A DNA stretch of 64,000 bases from Bradyrhizobium septentrionale (GCF_011516645.4 NZ_CP088285.1:4544501-4608500); one strand, 5' to 3'; shown: positions 46,348 to 56,748, counted from the stretch's first letter. Made by a program: numbers and translations. The notes: a model not told the origin generated them from the letters alone.

Positions 46348-47381
46348 AAGCGCTCATCTTCGAGGGGCCCGGTAAAAAGTCTCTCGCGCAGCGACCGAAA
46401 CCGGCCATCCTGGAATCCGGAGACGCCATCGTGCGGATCGTGAAAACCACGATCTGCGGCACTGATCTCCACATCCTCAAGGGCGATGTAACGACCTGTC
46501 AGCCCGGCCGAATTCTAGGCCATGAGGGCGTGGGCGTCGTTGACCAGGTTGGCGGTGGCGTGACCGCTTTCAAGGCGGGTGACCGCGTCCTCATCTCCTG
46601 CATATCGTCCTGCGGCAAATGCGACTTCTGCCGGAGAGGTATGTATTCGCACTGTCGCACCGGCGGGTGGATCCTCGGCAACAAGATCGACGGCACGCGG
46701 GCCGAATATGTCCGGACGCCGCATGCCGACACCAGTCTCCACCATTTGCCTGATGGGGTCGATGAGGGAGCTCTCGTCATGCTCAGCGACATCCTTCCCA
46801 CCGGATTCGAGTGCGGCGTGCTCAACGGCAAGATCTCGCCCGGCTCCGCCGTCGCCATCGTCGGTGCCGGCCCCGTCGGCTTGGCTACGCTGCTGACCGC
46901 ACAATTCTACTCGCCTGCCGAGATCATCATGATCGATGTCGATGACAAGCGTCTCGCCATTGCGCGCCAGTTTGGCGCAACACAGACGGTCAACAGCGCC
47001 GACGGCAAAGCAGTTGAGAAGGTTCGCGCGCTCACGGGGGGAGAGGGCGTGGATGCTGCCGTTGAGGCCGTCGGTGTACCGGCGACTTTCAAACTCTGTA
47101 CCGACATCGTCTCGCCGGGCGGCGTCGTGGCAAACGCTGGCGTACACGGCGTCAAGGTCGATCTGCATCTGGAACGGCTCTGGTCCCAGAACATATCGAT
47201 CACCACGCGGCTGGTGGACACTGTCTCGACGCCCATGCTGCTGAAGACGGTCTTTTCCCACCGCATCGAACCGAAGCTGCTGATTACACACCGCGTCAAG
47301 CTCGACGAGATCATGGAGGCCTACGACATGTTCTCGCGTGCGGCAGAGACCGGGGCCTTGAAGGTGATCATCGAGACATAA
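46344..47381 (+). CDS. Zinc-dependent medium-chain alcohol dehydrogenase
   Basis: A 345-residue intact MDR-family enzyme. The catalytic zinc site is Cys38 (TTICGTDLH), His60 and Glu61 (ILGHEGVG). The structural zinc cysteines are 90, 93, 96 and 104 (CGKCDFCRRGMYSHC). The NAD(P)-binding Rossmann motif is AIVGAGPVGLATL, followed by an acidic residue in IIMIDVDDKRL that favours NAD. It oxidises a secondary alcohol or reduces a ketone or aldehyde in the cytoplasm. It stands alone among remnants, with an excellent ribosome-binding site, so it may still be expressed. Confidence 0.92.
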   Translation: MKALIFEGPGKKSLAQRPKPAILESGDAIVRIVKTTICGTDLHILKGDVTTCQPGRILGHEGVGVVDQVGGGVTAFKAGDRVLISCISSCGKCDFCRRGMYSHCRTGGWILGNKIDGTRAEYVRTPHADTSLHHLPDGVDEGALVMLSDILPTGFECGVLNGKISPGSAVAIVGAGPVGLATLLTAQFYSPAEIIMIDVDDKRLAIARQFGATQTVNSADGKAVEKVRALTGGEGVDAAVEAVGVPATFKLCTDIVSPGGVVANAGVHGVKVDLHLERLWSQNISITTRLVDTVSTPMLLKTVFSHRIEPKLLITHRVKLDEIMEAYDMFSRAAETGALKVIIET

Positions 47382-48119
47382 CACAACGAGGAGGGTAGTG
47401 GTGTCGGCGGGCGGAAGAAAGAGGTCGACACAGCCCAGGACGAAAGTGTCTGAAGTTGCAACGAACGAAATCGAAGGGCGCGCGTCGCCGCCGCGGCACA
47501 GGCGATAACAATTGACGAAAGGAGATGGCCGAGCAGCGCACAAGCCTCAGCATCTTGAGCGTTCAGTTGCTCCAGGCGTCAGGACAGTACAAAGGCGTTT
47601 CACGAGACGAGAGCGCTACCGCGGTGCACTCACGGGCGGCGGGCCTAAACCAGGCGCTGAAATACTCGACCGATTTCTCGTAGCTGTTTACCCAAGACGG
47701 TGCCTAGCTGAAAAGGCAGCCCTCGGGATCACGGGCATCAAGCAGCAGGCTGACGCGATACGGATCCAAGCCAAGACGCTGGGCGCGGCACCGGTGCGGC
47801 CAGTACACGGCCGGCTAGAGCCGGCTTGCCGAGCCCACTGCGGAACAAGCAGACGCTCACGGATCAGGACATCGCTCAGCTCAAGGCTTAGGCCGCGGCG
47901 TGGGGCAGGCACGCGGCCGAACAGGCAGGCGTGCGCCAGGACATCAGGTTCGGCTCGGCAACCGCTCCGTTGAACCCTGATGACGTGCAGATCGCCCAGC
48001 AGCTCAGCGGGAACCCCGACGTTGCCACCACCCTAGCTTCCGTGGGCCCCCCGACCTCCACACCAATGCGGCGCTGAGTCAGGTTCTGATTTCCAGCGAT
48101 CTCGTGACCGCTATCACCG
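47382..48119. other. Region of unassignable remnants
   Basis: About 740 bp after the alcohol dehydrogenase. Plus-strand scraps such as PDDVQIAQQLSGNPDVATTL and ALSQVLISSDLVTAITDAL look like protein but lack a start and shift frame. The last part runs into the IS66 remnant. No gene is called. Confidence 0.45.
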
Positions 48120-48241
48120 ACGCGCTCGACGCGTATCTCACCGACGTCCTGACAAGGATCGTCAACGGGCATCCAAACCGCGACATCGACCAGCTACTGC
48201 CCTGGGCCTACCGCGCTCAAGCCCTCAAAGCCGTGGCCTGA
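48120..48241 (+). pseudogene. IS66 TnpC C-terminal remnant
   Basis: Reads AYLTDVLTRIVNGHPNRDID, then QLLPWAYRAQALKAVA and TGA 48241. This is the conserved C-terminus of IS66 TnpC, close to the one at 12.9 kb. Nothing upstream of it is preserved. Confidence 0.75.
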
Positions 48242-48249
48242 AAACGACG

Positions 48250-48402
48250 CATACGCCGCAACGAGTGCGGCCGCTGCTTCCACCCGCGGGCCCCGCTACG
48301 TCCAGCGCTATTACGGCTATGACGACGGCTATGTGATGCGCCGGAGCTACGGCTTTCACGGCAGCCCTGGCTACGACGATCGCGGTTATGGTTACTATGG
48401 CG
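48250..48402 (+). pseudogene. Tyr/Gly-rich protein tail cut by IS3
   Basis: The plus strand reads RYVQRYYGYDDGYVMRRSYG and FHGSPGYDDRGYGYYGV before the IS3 left end at 48403. Such Tyr/Gly-rich tails occur in small secreted or surface proteins of rhizobia. There is no start, so it is a fragment. Confidence 0.4.
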
Positions 48403-48486
48403 TGTTTGCCGTCAGGGCGTGTGAGACAAATTGAAGGATTTTGCGGAGGGAGGATTTCTGGTTCATCGTAGCCACCAGGAGCGAAG

Positions 48487-48861
48487 ATGAAGCAGAAATC
48501 CGGACCGGGCAAAGCGCCGGCAGAACAGGTACTAAGGGACATTCGGCGCCAGACCCGCCGGCAGTATTCGGCGGAAGAGAAGATCCGCATCGTGCTGGAA
48601 GGACTGCGGGGCGAGGAGAACATCTCCGAGCTCTGCCGGCGTGAGGGCATTGCCGCCTCAATGTATTACGGCTGGTCGAAGGAGTTCCTCGAAGCCGGTA
48701 AGCGCCGCCTGGCGGGCGATACGGCGCGTGCGGCGACCTCCGGCGAGGTGACGGATCTCCGTCGTGAGACGGCCGCATTGAAGGAAGTCGTGGCCGACCT
48801 CACCCTTGAGAACCGCCTACTCAAAAAAAGCATGAACGGGGATGGGGAGGACGAGGCATGA
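48487..48861 (+). CDS. IS3-family transposase OrfA (element 2)
   Basis: 124 residues. The helix-turn-helix is in SAEEKIRIVLEGLRGEENIS and ELCRREGIAASMYYGWSKEF, and the leucine zipper is in LRRETAALKEVVADLTLENR. ATG 48487 follows AGGAGCGAAG. It overlaps orfB by 4 bp (ATGA). Intact. Confidence 0.92.
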   Translation: MKQKSGPGKAPAEQVLRDIRRQTRRQYSAEEKIRIVLEGLRGEENISELCRREGIAASMYYGWSKEFLEAGKRRLAGDTARAATSGEVTDLRRETAALKEVVADLTLENRLLKKSMNGDGEDEA

Positions 48862-49838
48862 GATATCCTGCGTCCGAGAAGGCCGAGATCATCCAGTTGG
48901 TCGAGCAGTCGCACCTGCCGGCCAAGCGCACGCTGGACAAGCTCGGGATCCCACGCGCCACGTTTTATAGATGGTATGATCGCTATCGTGATGGCGGCGT
49001 CGAGGCGCTGGCTGACCACCGGTCTCGACCTGACCGGATATGGAATCGCATCCCCGACGATGTGCGGGGCCAGATCATCGACCTGGCGCTGGAGCTGCCC
49101 GAGCTGTCGCCGCGCGAGCTGGCCGTGCGGTTCACCGACGAACGGAAGTATTTTGTCTCCGAGGCATCGGTCTATCGGCTGCTGAAGGCGCATGACCTCA
49201 TCACCAGCCCCGCCTATGTGGTGATCAAGGCGGCGAACGAGTTCAAGGACAAGACCACCGCCATCAACCAGCTCTGGCAGACCGACTTTACCTACCTCAA
49301 GATCACCGGCTGGGGCTGGTACTACCTGTCGACCGTGCTCGATGACTTCTCGCGTTACATCGTCGCCTGGAGGCTTGGTCCCACGATGTGTGCCTCCGAC
49401 GTCACGGCCACACTCGACCAGGCACTCGCGGCCTCCGGCCTTGACCACATCACCGTCGCGCACCGGCCGAGGCTTCTCAGCGACAATGGTTCGAGTTACG
49501 TCGCGGACGATCTGGCCAGGTGGCTCGAACACAAGGGCATGCAGCACGTGCGCGGCGCTCCGTATCATCCCCAAACCCAGGGAAAGATCGAGCGCTGGCA
49601 TCAGACCCTGAAGAACCGCATTCTGCTCGAGAACTATTATCTACCTCACCACCTCGAACGGCAGATCGGCGCCTTCGTCGAGCATTACAACCACGTCCGC
49701 TATCATGAGAGCATCAAAAACCTGACCCCGGCTGACGTCTACTTCGGCAGAGCCGAGACCATCCTAACCGAACGACAGCGCATCAAGCGTGAGACCATCG
49801 CAAACCGCCGCTTGCAGCACCAACTGCAGGCCGCTTAA
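48858..49838 (+). CDS. IS3-family transposase OrfB (element 2)
   Basis: 326 residues. An N-terminal helix-turn-helix (LDKLGIPRATFYRWYDRYRD) precedes the rve core with acids in LWQTDFTYLKI, LLSDNGSSYVADDLARW and TQGKIERWHQTLKNRI. The C-terminal YNHVRYHESIKNLTPADVYFG is typical. Intact. Confidence 0.93.
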   Translation: MRYPASEKAEIIQLVEQSHLPAKRTLDKLGIPRATFYRWYDRYRDGGVEALADHRSRPDRIWNRIPDDVRGQIIDLALELPELSPRELAVRFTDERKYFVSEASVYRLLKAHDLITSPAYVVIKAANEFKDKTTAINQLWQTDFTYLKITGWGWYYLSTVLDDFSRYIVAWRLGPTMCASDVTATLDQALAASGLDHITVAHRPRLLSDNGSSYVADDLARWLEHKGMQHVRGAPYHPQTQGKIERWHQTLKNRILLENYYLPHHLERQIGAFVEHYNHVRYHESIKNLTPADVYFGRAETILTERQRIKRETIANRRLQHQLQAA

Positions 49839-50122
49839 ACTCCAACAACAGATGAGCCAGAGCCTCCCTTCTCGAAAAGCCTGATTAGTCGCAAATTATC
49901 TGACGACGGACACTCTGTTGCGACGCGCATATAGTTTCGCGCAGTCTGATCCGTCATCCCAACTCAGATTAAATCCACGGCAAGAAATTGCAATGGCCAA
50001 GCACCATCTTCTCTAGCAACTCGCGGCCGACCTGGATAATAGACGCGGCCGCGAGTTGTGTGCGACCCGGGATGCGCTCTGTTGCCGCGCGAGCAGACGC
50101 CTAGTTCCGCGAGATTGGATGC

Positions 50123-50338
50123 TCACTCCGGCAGTGACGCGCCAAAGCAGGCGAGGCCAAGAATTAGCAGTGCGCCAGCGCATGCCTCCAAGACCTTCGA
50201 TCGATGCCGACGTGCGTACAAGGCCAGGGCGGATCCCGAGATCATACTCAGGATGCCAAATTCCCCAATCATTCTCGATCCAAATTGCTGAACTTGAAAG
50301 TTGGCTTTGGACGAAAAGAAGAGCCTGGACGAACCCAT
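50123..50338 (-). CDS. 71-residue small membrane protein
   Basis: From ATG 50338: a polar N-terminus (MGSSRLFFSSKANFQVQQFG), then two hydrophobic segments (FGILSMISGSALALY and ACAGALLILGLACFGASL) separated by a basic RRHRSK loop. A two-helix hairpin with a cytoplasmic basic loop is likely. An overlapping frame is also open but lacks such features. Confidence 0.5.
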   Translation of the reverse strand: MGSSRLFFSSKANFQVQQFGSRMIGEFGILSMISGSALALYARRHRSKVLEACAGALLILGLACFGASLPE

Positions 50339-50482
50339 CCAGTCGTCGCTTGAAATAGAAATATCTTCGGACGCCCATAGCCGGCGCGCAAGTGGCGAGT
50401 TTTCATGTCTGCCCTTGAACCTTATCGCCGCACCGGCCGACTTAGGTGTCTGGCCCAGGTTGCGACCTTAGGCTGACGACTC

Positions 50483-50809
50483 TCAGCCGTTGAATCCGTT
50501 CGTCATTTTGAGGCCTTGTCGGTAGACGCGAATCTTGATCAGACGATTTAAACGATTTGCATGCGGGATGTCTGGATCCTGCGGACCGGAAGGTAGTATT
50601 GGGGCTCCAGAAGGAACGATCGCTCGCGCGCAGTGAGCAACGACTGGACCTTTTTGGTCCATCCAGAAATCATCAGGTGATTGGCGGACGCCGCGCTCGG
50701 CGATCTTCTGCTGTTCCTTCATTAGCGCGAGCAATTCTACGTAGTTCTTTGCCCTGGCGGGATTTGGTGGGATCGCGTCAAGCATCCCGTCGTATAGTTC
50801 TTCACTCAC
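50483..50809 (-). CDS. 108-residue hypothetical protein
   Basis: A GTG start at 50809 follows AGGAGGGCAGT, a strong ribosome-binding site. The protein begins SEELYDGMLDAIPPNPARAK and has a helical segment (YVELLALMKEQQKIAERGVR). Unknown function. Intact and well initiated, so probably a real gene. Confidence 0.6.
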   Translation of the reverse strand: MSEELYDGMLDAIPPNPARAKNYVELLALMKEQQKIAERGVRQSPDDFWMDQKGPVVAHCARAIVPSGAPILPSGPQDPDIPHANRLNRLIKIRVYRQGLKMTNGFNG

Positions 50810-50947
50810 ACTGCCCTCCTTTTGAGCTTACAAAAAGAAGCAACTCTAACCGACGGCATCCAAGAGCGAACCTACCTGATTTGGCTTTTTGATTCTGGTA
50901 AGCGTGCCGGTAGCGCTGTGCGCTGTCTTGCAACGTCCCCCGTCATT

Positions 50948-51974
50948 TTAGACAGTAGATCCCGGCCTGATGTTGGCGCATGACCGCGGGGACAGGACGA
51001 GGGTGTTTAGTCCCGGCATTTGCTGGAGCGGGTTGAGTCTGGATCGTTCTGGCTGGGAAGTCCAGCATTTGCAGATGTGTTCGTAAGGTGTGAGGCCCTT
51101 CAGGGTCTTCAAGCGCCGGGCGTAGTTGTAGGCGGTGATGAATTCGGCAAGGTGAGCTTCGAGCTGATCGTGTCGATCGTTATGGTACCGTTGGACGGTC
51201 GCTTCCTTGATCGTGCGGTTCATGCGCTCGACCTGGCCATTGGTCCGGGGATGCTTGATCTTGGTCAGCCGATGTTCGATCCTTGGCATCGCATATCGAA
51301 CATATGCGTCACGTATCTTGCCGCCGGGCCGTCCGCATAGCGCGGCGGGAAAGTGAACTGGATCCCATTGTCGGTGAGAACCGTGTGGATCTTGTAGGGG
51401 ACAGCCGCGATCAGAGCTTCGAGGAAGGCCGAGGCTGAGGTCCTTCCCGTCTTCTTGACCAGTTGCACGAAGGCGAACTTGCTGGTGCGATCGATTGCGA
51501 CGTAGAGGTAGAGCTTGCCTTCGGCAGTCTGGAGTTCAGCGATGTCGATGTGGAAATAGCCGATCGGATAAGCCTTGAACTTTTTCTTCGAAGGCTTACC
51601 GCCTTCAACCTCCGGCAATCGGCTGATGCCGTGGCGCTGAAGGCAGCGCTGCAGGGACGACCGCGTCAGATGCGGGATGGTCGGCTGCAGGGCATAGAGG
51701 CAATCGTCGAGCGGCAGTAGCGTATGCCGCCGGAAGGCGACGACGATCGCCTCCTCCTCGATGGAAAGGATTGTCGACTTGGCTTCCCGGAGCCTGTCGA
51801 ACGATCGGCGACGGTCTCGCGCTGCTTCCACTTCGCGACGGTCTTCTGGTTGATCCCGTAGCGCCTGGAGTGGGCGAGGGTGATATCGAACTCGAGGCGC
51901 GGCTCCCCAAAATTGGGCGCTTCTGCAACTTTCTGGCGTAAAGCGCATCGATCAGAACGCCGCGTTTCGTTCAT
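50948..51974 (-). pseudogene. IS481-family transposase, frameshifted
   Basis: Three frames: the N-terminal helix-turn-helix (RRYGINQKTVAKWKQRETVA), then IVVAFRRHTLLPLDDCLYAL, GYFHIDIAELQTAEGKLYLY and VLTDNGIQFT with two catalytic Asp, then HRLTKIKHPRTNGQVERMNR with the Glu, TLKGLTPYEHICK and QQMPGLN. Frameshifts lie near 51850 and 51290. The start overlaps the stop of the upstream methyltransferase (ATGA at 51974), so the element inserted very close to that gene's end. Confidence 0.85.
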
Positions 51975-52891
51975 CTGAAATCTGCCGCGCTCTCAATGTA
52001 GATCACACACTTGAGGTAGTGTGCCTTGAGCAGCTCGGTGGAGTTCAGCGTGATGTGGGTGCGGTCTTCAACGTGAGACGCCAGCATTCGCCGCAGAGAA
52101 TTGACGGAATACTGCTCGACGTGGTCGATCTCTTTTTCTCCGAGGCGCCACGCAACATAGCGGTCCTGTAAAGAGCGCGGCATAAGTCCGACTCCTCGGA
52201 CGTTGAAGTGGGGCTCAGGTTGGAACGTCCAGCGATACGGTACCGTCAAATAGATCGCCGAAGGAAAGCTCCGCAGCTTGCGTACATTTGCGAAGAATTC
52301 AGGAAGGCGTTTGATGTGCTCGAGTACGCCCTCCATCGAAATAAATCCGACATTGTGGTCATCGAGCTCGATCGGCCAACCGTCACAAACGTCGCCACAA
52401 ACTAGCCTCGCCCCCTCGACGCCTTGTTCGGCAAGTAGCCGCTTTGCCATTACGAGATAATGCGGGGCAAGATCGATCCCGATCACATTTTGTCCAAAAG
52501 AACTCTTGGAGGAGGCCGCCATGCCAAAGCCCATGCCGCAACCGACATCGATGTGCACCTTGTCGCGGGGCGGAAACGGCTTGCCGATCTTACCGAGGAT
52601 TGCAGAGGTCTCAGCGATGCACTCATTGACGGCGCCGATGCGACGCGCAAACACGAGTCCTCGTCCGTGTGGCATTTTCCGACCGACCTCGTCGTCCCTG
52701 AGGTCAAAGAACCGATTGATCATGTCGATGAAGCCGCCATCGTGTTCCTCCAGTATCCGTGCAACGTCAATGGCATGAGCCAGCGGATAAACCGGGTCCG
52801 GCGTTATCTTGCTCTCAATTTGCTCAACGCGTAGGGGGATAACCTCGTCCCGATCGATGTGACCGACTTTCTCTTGGAAATTCAATTTCAC
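51971..52891 (-). CDS. Class I SAM-dependent methyltransferase
   Basis: A 306-residue intact protein. SAM-binding motif I is in VHIDVGCGMGFGMAA with the following acidic GIDLAPHYLVMAKRL. Later motifs include ARLVCGDVCDGWPIEL and GVLEHIKRLPEFF. An N-terminal helical region of about 100 residues (FIDMINRFFDLRDDEVGRKM) precedes it. It lies at the edge of a polysaccharide locus and on the opposite strand, so a sugar or polysaccharide methyl donor role is likely but not proven. Confidence 0.8.
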   Translation of the reverse strand: MKLNFQEKVGHIDRDEVIPLRVEQIESKITPDPVYPLAHAIDVARILEEHDGGFIDMINRFFDLRDDEVGRKMPHGRGLVFARRIGAVNECIAETSAILGKIGKPFPPRDKVHIDVGCGMGFGMAASSKSSFGQNVIGIDLAPHYLVMAKRLLAEQGVEGARLVCGDVCDGWPIELDDHNVGFISMEGVLEHIKRLPEFFANVRKLRSFPSAIYLTVPYRWTFQPEPHFNVRGVGLMPRSLQDRYVAWRLGEKEIDHVEQYSVNSLRRMLASHVEDRTHITLNSTELLKAHYLKCVIYIESAADFR

Positions 52892-53027
52892 TCTCTTGTC
52901 TTCAGATATCTAGAAAGATATTCCGGCAACTGTTGAGAAGCGTAGCGGTCAGAGTAGGCAGTTCTATCAGCGGTATGAATTCGGTACGATCAAAGATCGC
53001 GAAAATGGCTGATGTGCTCTCGGGGTG

Positions 53028-54050
53028 TCAAACGGCAAGCCGTACGATTGGAATGCATCTGACTAGACCCACGAAGGCAGCCGAGATGATCACCGTGAGA
53101 ACGAAGGTGATTGGTATATCCAGAATAGGCCGCAGTAGTGCAGGCGCGAAGCGCCCCCACTGCCATCGCAGAGTTTCGAGCACTATCGGATGAACAAGAT
53201 AGATCCCGAGCGTCAATGGCACGAAAGCGGTGAGCCATCGGGTGAAGCTCACGGGTACTCTCAGGCTGTTAAAAAGGCAGAAAACCGCCGGCGCCATGAT
53301 CAGGACGGTCGGACTAGAGTAGCTGTAGAAATACAGCCCCCACCGACTGTTGACGCCGCGCTTGGATACGACGACGAAGGTGAGTGCCGCGGTTATCAGG
53401 ACCGCGCAAGCGAACAGCGCCGCGGTTGGGCCGGGCCGCACGCGGGCATCGAGCAACAGCGCACCTAGAGCGAAGTAGCCAAGATACGGCACGAAGAAGG
53501 TCAGCGCGTTAGAGTTAAGACCCTGGGCGGTCAACGTGATTGACGCGAAGGCGAGCGCCAATCCCGACATGACGAGGCTCTGCGATCGGGGCAAAATGCT
53601 GATGGCGGCGGCAATTGGCGGTGCGAAGACATAGAAACCGCCGATCAGGAAAAGGAAATACAGATGATAATAGGGGGGGCGGAAAAGACCTCCTTCGCGA
53701 CCGACAGAGCGGTGAAATGCTCGTCGTAATAAGCTGACCTCCACCACAGATAGGCGGCGGTCCAAACGACGATGGGCACCACAGTGGTGCGCGCGCGGCG
53801 GAACATGAATGCGAGAGGTTGCTCGATTGGTTTGGACGCGATCAAGGCACCGCTGATCATCACGAAGACTGATACACACCAGCGCGTCGACGAGTTGACG
53901 AGGTTCGCGAAGTTCCAAGAAAGCTGGCCGACCTCTCCATAAATATAGATGGTCCGCGCTGGTGTGCAGCAGGACGACTGCCAAGCAGGCGCCGACTCGC
54001 AACAGGGCGAGATTTGAGTTTCGGTTGAGAGCGATAGTCGACGGGCGCTT
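53028..54050 (-). pseudogene. Acyltransferase 3 family membrane protein, frameshifted
   Basis: Hydrophobic helices of an OafA-type O-acyltransferase appear in two frames: NLALLRVGACLAVVLLHTSA, then WNFANLVNSSTRWCVSVFVM and ISGALIASKPIEQPLAFMFR, then YYHLYFLFLIGGFYVFAPPI and CLFNSLRVPVSFTRWLTAFV to the end. Frameshifts fall near 53940 and in a run of seven C (minus strand, about 53675). The conserved RxxxxxxVxxxH region (RVGACLAVVLLH) is present. The family acetylates or acylates surface polysaccharides. The N-terminus is cut at the glycosyltransferase remnant. Confidence 0.8.
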
Positions 54051-54312
54051 AGTGCCATTCTTGGCAAACGATCTGCCGTTTTTGCGCGACGTAGCAGAAG
54101 AGCACGGCTTCGGTGTCGTCACCAATCTAGACAAGCCGGAGGCCGTTGCCGCTGCCATAACGACGGCTCTTGCCGATTCCGGACATTATGCTGAACTCAA
54201 GTGTGCGGCTGTTGAAGCTGGCTTGCGCATCAACTGGGAACTCGAGGGGAAGAAGTTGCTGGATATTTATGCGCGCCTCATGAAGCCGGCGAAACAACGC
54301 TGTGCGGCATGA
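54050..54312 (+). pseudogene. Glycosyltransferase (GT4-like) C-terminal fragment
   Basis: Reads PFLANDLPFLRDVAEEHGFG, VVTNLDKPEAVAAAITTALA and INWELEGKKLLDIYARL, the C-terminal nucleotide-sugar-binding half of a GT-B glycosyltransferase. The N-terminal half is absent and the fragment abuts the acyltransferase remnant on the opposite strand, a deletion junction. Confidence 0.65.
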
Positions 54313-54907
54313 CTGGATTTCGTGCGTTAAGTTTCCTGTCTGCGCCGGAGCGGAGGTTCGGTGCGTGATCCAAAAAGCCAAAGGCACCTAGGGAGCCGTA
54401 GAGCGAACGGACGTTGCTCTACGGGGCGCGAAAAAGGATGCTAGTTGCGCCAGTTCGGCTCATTTGGGGTAATCGTTGGATGGTGCTTGCAACCTTCCTG
54501 CACGACTTGCGCCAACGCCATGGAGCGAGCTTTTTTGGATTAGCCTGGACGGTCCTGTTTCCCGTGATCTTTTTGGGACTCTACAGCCTAGTGTTCAGTC
54601 TTATCCTGCAGGTGCGGATTCCGGGCAAGAGTTCGTTCGACTATACTCTTATCATCTTTTCGGGGCTCATCCCGTTTCTTGGATTCAGTGAGGCTCTGTC
54701 CGCCGGCGTAAGCAGCCTCGCTGATAATCGGTCATTGCTTAAGGGAACGATCTTTCCGGTGGAACTCATTGCCGTAAAGTCGGTGCTGGTTTCTTCTGTC
54801 ACGATGTTGGTAGGTCTCGCACTACTACTAGCCATCCTTGTTGTGCGCGGAGAGATGCAGGTTACGCAGCTTGCGTTACCGCTGGTTCATTTTACGCAGT
54901 TTATTTT

Positions 54908-56431
54908 GTCGTCGGTTAAGAAGCCGATTTGAGTGGTGTGCGGTGGCTGGTGACTGAGAAGAAGGCAGCCAGGAAGAGGTACCAAAGAGCCCTTAGCCAG
55001 GCGAGGATGCGGCGGAAGTTGTAACCGACGGCGGAGAGGATGACGTTGGCGGTATCGCCGGCGCGGCCTTTGAGGTAGCAGCGGCCGAGGTGTCCGTCAG
55101 CCTTCAAATGGCCGATCACGGGCTCGATAGCGGAGCGGCGCCGCAGCTGGCGCTTGATAGTGCCGAAGACGCCGCGCTTCTGGCCGGAGATGAAGACGCG
55201 GCGCGGGTTCTGTGCGTCATGGCCGCGGTATCCCTTGTCGACAAAGGCGCACTCGATCGCGCAGCCGGTGAGTGTCTCGGTTCGGTCGATGACGTCCCGC
55301 AGGGTGTGACCGTCGTAAGGGTTATCGGGCAGCGCCTTGGCGTGCAGCACGAACTGGCCGCCGGGAGCAGGCCGGTTGTTGGTGACGATGGAAGCCTTCA
55401 CGCCGAACTCGTAAGGCGCGCTGGCCTTGCCCTTGCCGATGCACTCCACCTCGGGGGCATGGAAGGAATACAGCTTCCAGCCGCGCTGGCGCTGCTGCTG
55501 CGAGCGAATCTGCGTGGCCCGGCTCAACGGGAGTGCGAACGCCTCTTCGAGCGCATCCTGGCCTTCGATCTTGCGGCGGATGTCGCGGATGATCCGGCCC
55601 AGGCGGCTGCGCAGGATGCGCAACTGCCGCTGGTGCCGCTTGAACTGTTTGGCATGGGCGTAGCGTCCCGCCATCATCGCGGTGGCCTTGGCGATCCGAG
55701 AATAGGATTGCCGCAGCCGCACTCCGTGCTTCCTCGCTAGGCGGTTGAGCCCCTGGATCGCCGCATGCAGCAGCTTGGCATCGGTCGGAAAGGTGATGGC
55801 CTTCGGCTGCACCGTGGTGTCGACCGTGACCCGCTCAAGGTCCTTGCCGCGTAACGCGCCGACGTCGTGCGCCACCCGCAGGCTCTCGGCCAATAGCAGT
55901 TCCAGTCTGTCGCCGAGCCGCTTGCGCCAATGGCTCAGGTCCGAGCGCTCGTGCGGGAATGCGTGCTGGAAGAACTCTTCGCCAGTGAAGTACTGGAAAT
56001 ACGGGTCGTGGACCCAGCGTTCGCATACCCCCTCATCGGACAGCCCGTAAATGTGCTTGAGCAACAACAGCCCGATCACGAAGCGGGTCTCAATCCCCGG
56101 CCGGCCGTTCTCGCTGTAGAGCGGCGCGATCTCGCCGTCGATCCAGTCCCAATCGATCTTGCCGGTGAGCCGGACCAGCTCGTGCTTCAGATTGATGATC
56201 TGGTCGAGCCGCGCCCGGAAAAAATCGTTCGCTCCCGTCGTTTTGTGCTTCTTCGGCCGCATCGTGCCCTCCGATGCGGACAGGGAATCATGCTTCGCCC
56301 GTCGAGGGAATCTCGAAAACGAAATTGCAAGCTTCCGATGCACAAAACACCAAAACCTTGCAATCTCAGAACGTCATTCCAGCCAAATTACGATTCCAGA
56401 TCAGTCGCCTGGAAGCTTCTTAACGGGCGAC
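54908..56431 (-). mobile_element. IS5-family element, copy 2, in the permease gene
   Basis: 1524 bp, same ends and length as copy 1 at 26.4 kb. It is flanked by 6-bp duplications TATTTT at 54902-54907 and 56432-56437. The near identity to copy 1 points to a recent insertion. Confidence 0.95.
54916..56262 (-). CDS. IS5-family transposase (copy 2)
   Basis: 448 residues from ATG 56262. It is identical to the copy 1 protein except for Thr instead of Ala in the GRAGD-ANV segment near the C-terminus. The catalytic acids in VTVDTTVQPK, FVDKGYRGHD and AIEPVIGHLK are intact. Probably active. Confidence 0.93.
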   Translation of the reverse strand: MRPKKHKTTGANDFFRARLDQIINLKHELVRLTGKIDWDWIDGEIAPLYSENGRPGIETRFVIGLLLLKHIYGLSDEGVCERWVHDPYFQYFTGEEFFQHAFPHERSDLSHWRKRLGDRLELLLAESLRVAHDVGALRGKDLERVTVDTTVQPKAITFPTDAKLLHAAIQGLNRLARKHGVRLRQSYSRIAKATAMMAGRYAHAKQFKRHQRQLRILRSRLGRIIRDIRRKIEGQDALEEAFALPLSRATQIRSQQQRQRGWKLYSFHAPEVECIGKGKASAPYEFGVKASIVTNNRPAPGGQFVLHAKALPDNPYDGHTLRDVIDRTETLTGCAIECAFVDKGYRGHDAQNPRRVFISGQKRGVFGTIKRQLRRRSAIEPVIGHLKADGHLGRCYLKGRAGDTANVILSAVGYNFRRILAWLRALWYLFLAAFFSVTSHRTPLKSAS

Positions 56432-56748
56432 TATTTTCACGGTCGGACTCATTTGGGTCCTCTCCATTTTCAACATCTTCTTCCGTGATATTGCCAATCT
56501 AGTATCGCCGCTTCTCTTGTTCCTTATGCTGGTTTCGCCGATCGGCTATACGGACGACATGATCCCGTCGCGCATGATGCCGATCATGGTCGTCAATCCA
56601 CTGTATTATATGATCTCGATTTACCGCGATCTTATTCACTTTGACCGCATTCCTGTGGGGAGGCTCGCGGCCTTCGGTGCCGTATCGCTAGCGCTCTTCA
56701 CCCTCGGCTTCCATCTGCTTCAGCGCTTGAAAACCCTGGCTGCCGATC

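Larger units (their letters stand above)
48403..49912 (+). mobile_element. IS3-family element 2
   Basis: About 1510 bp. Ends begin TGTTTGCCGTCAGGGCG (left) and TGTCCGTCGTCAGATAA (right, minus strand), sharing TGT and CGTCAG. No target duplication is evident (flanks GCG and CTC). It carries intact orfA and orfB. It belongs to a different IS3 subgroup from the element at 1.6 kb. Confidence 0.82.
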
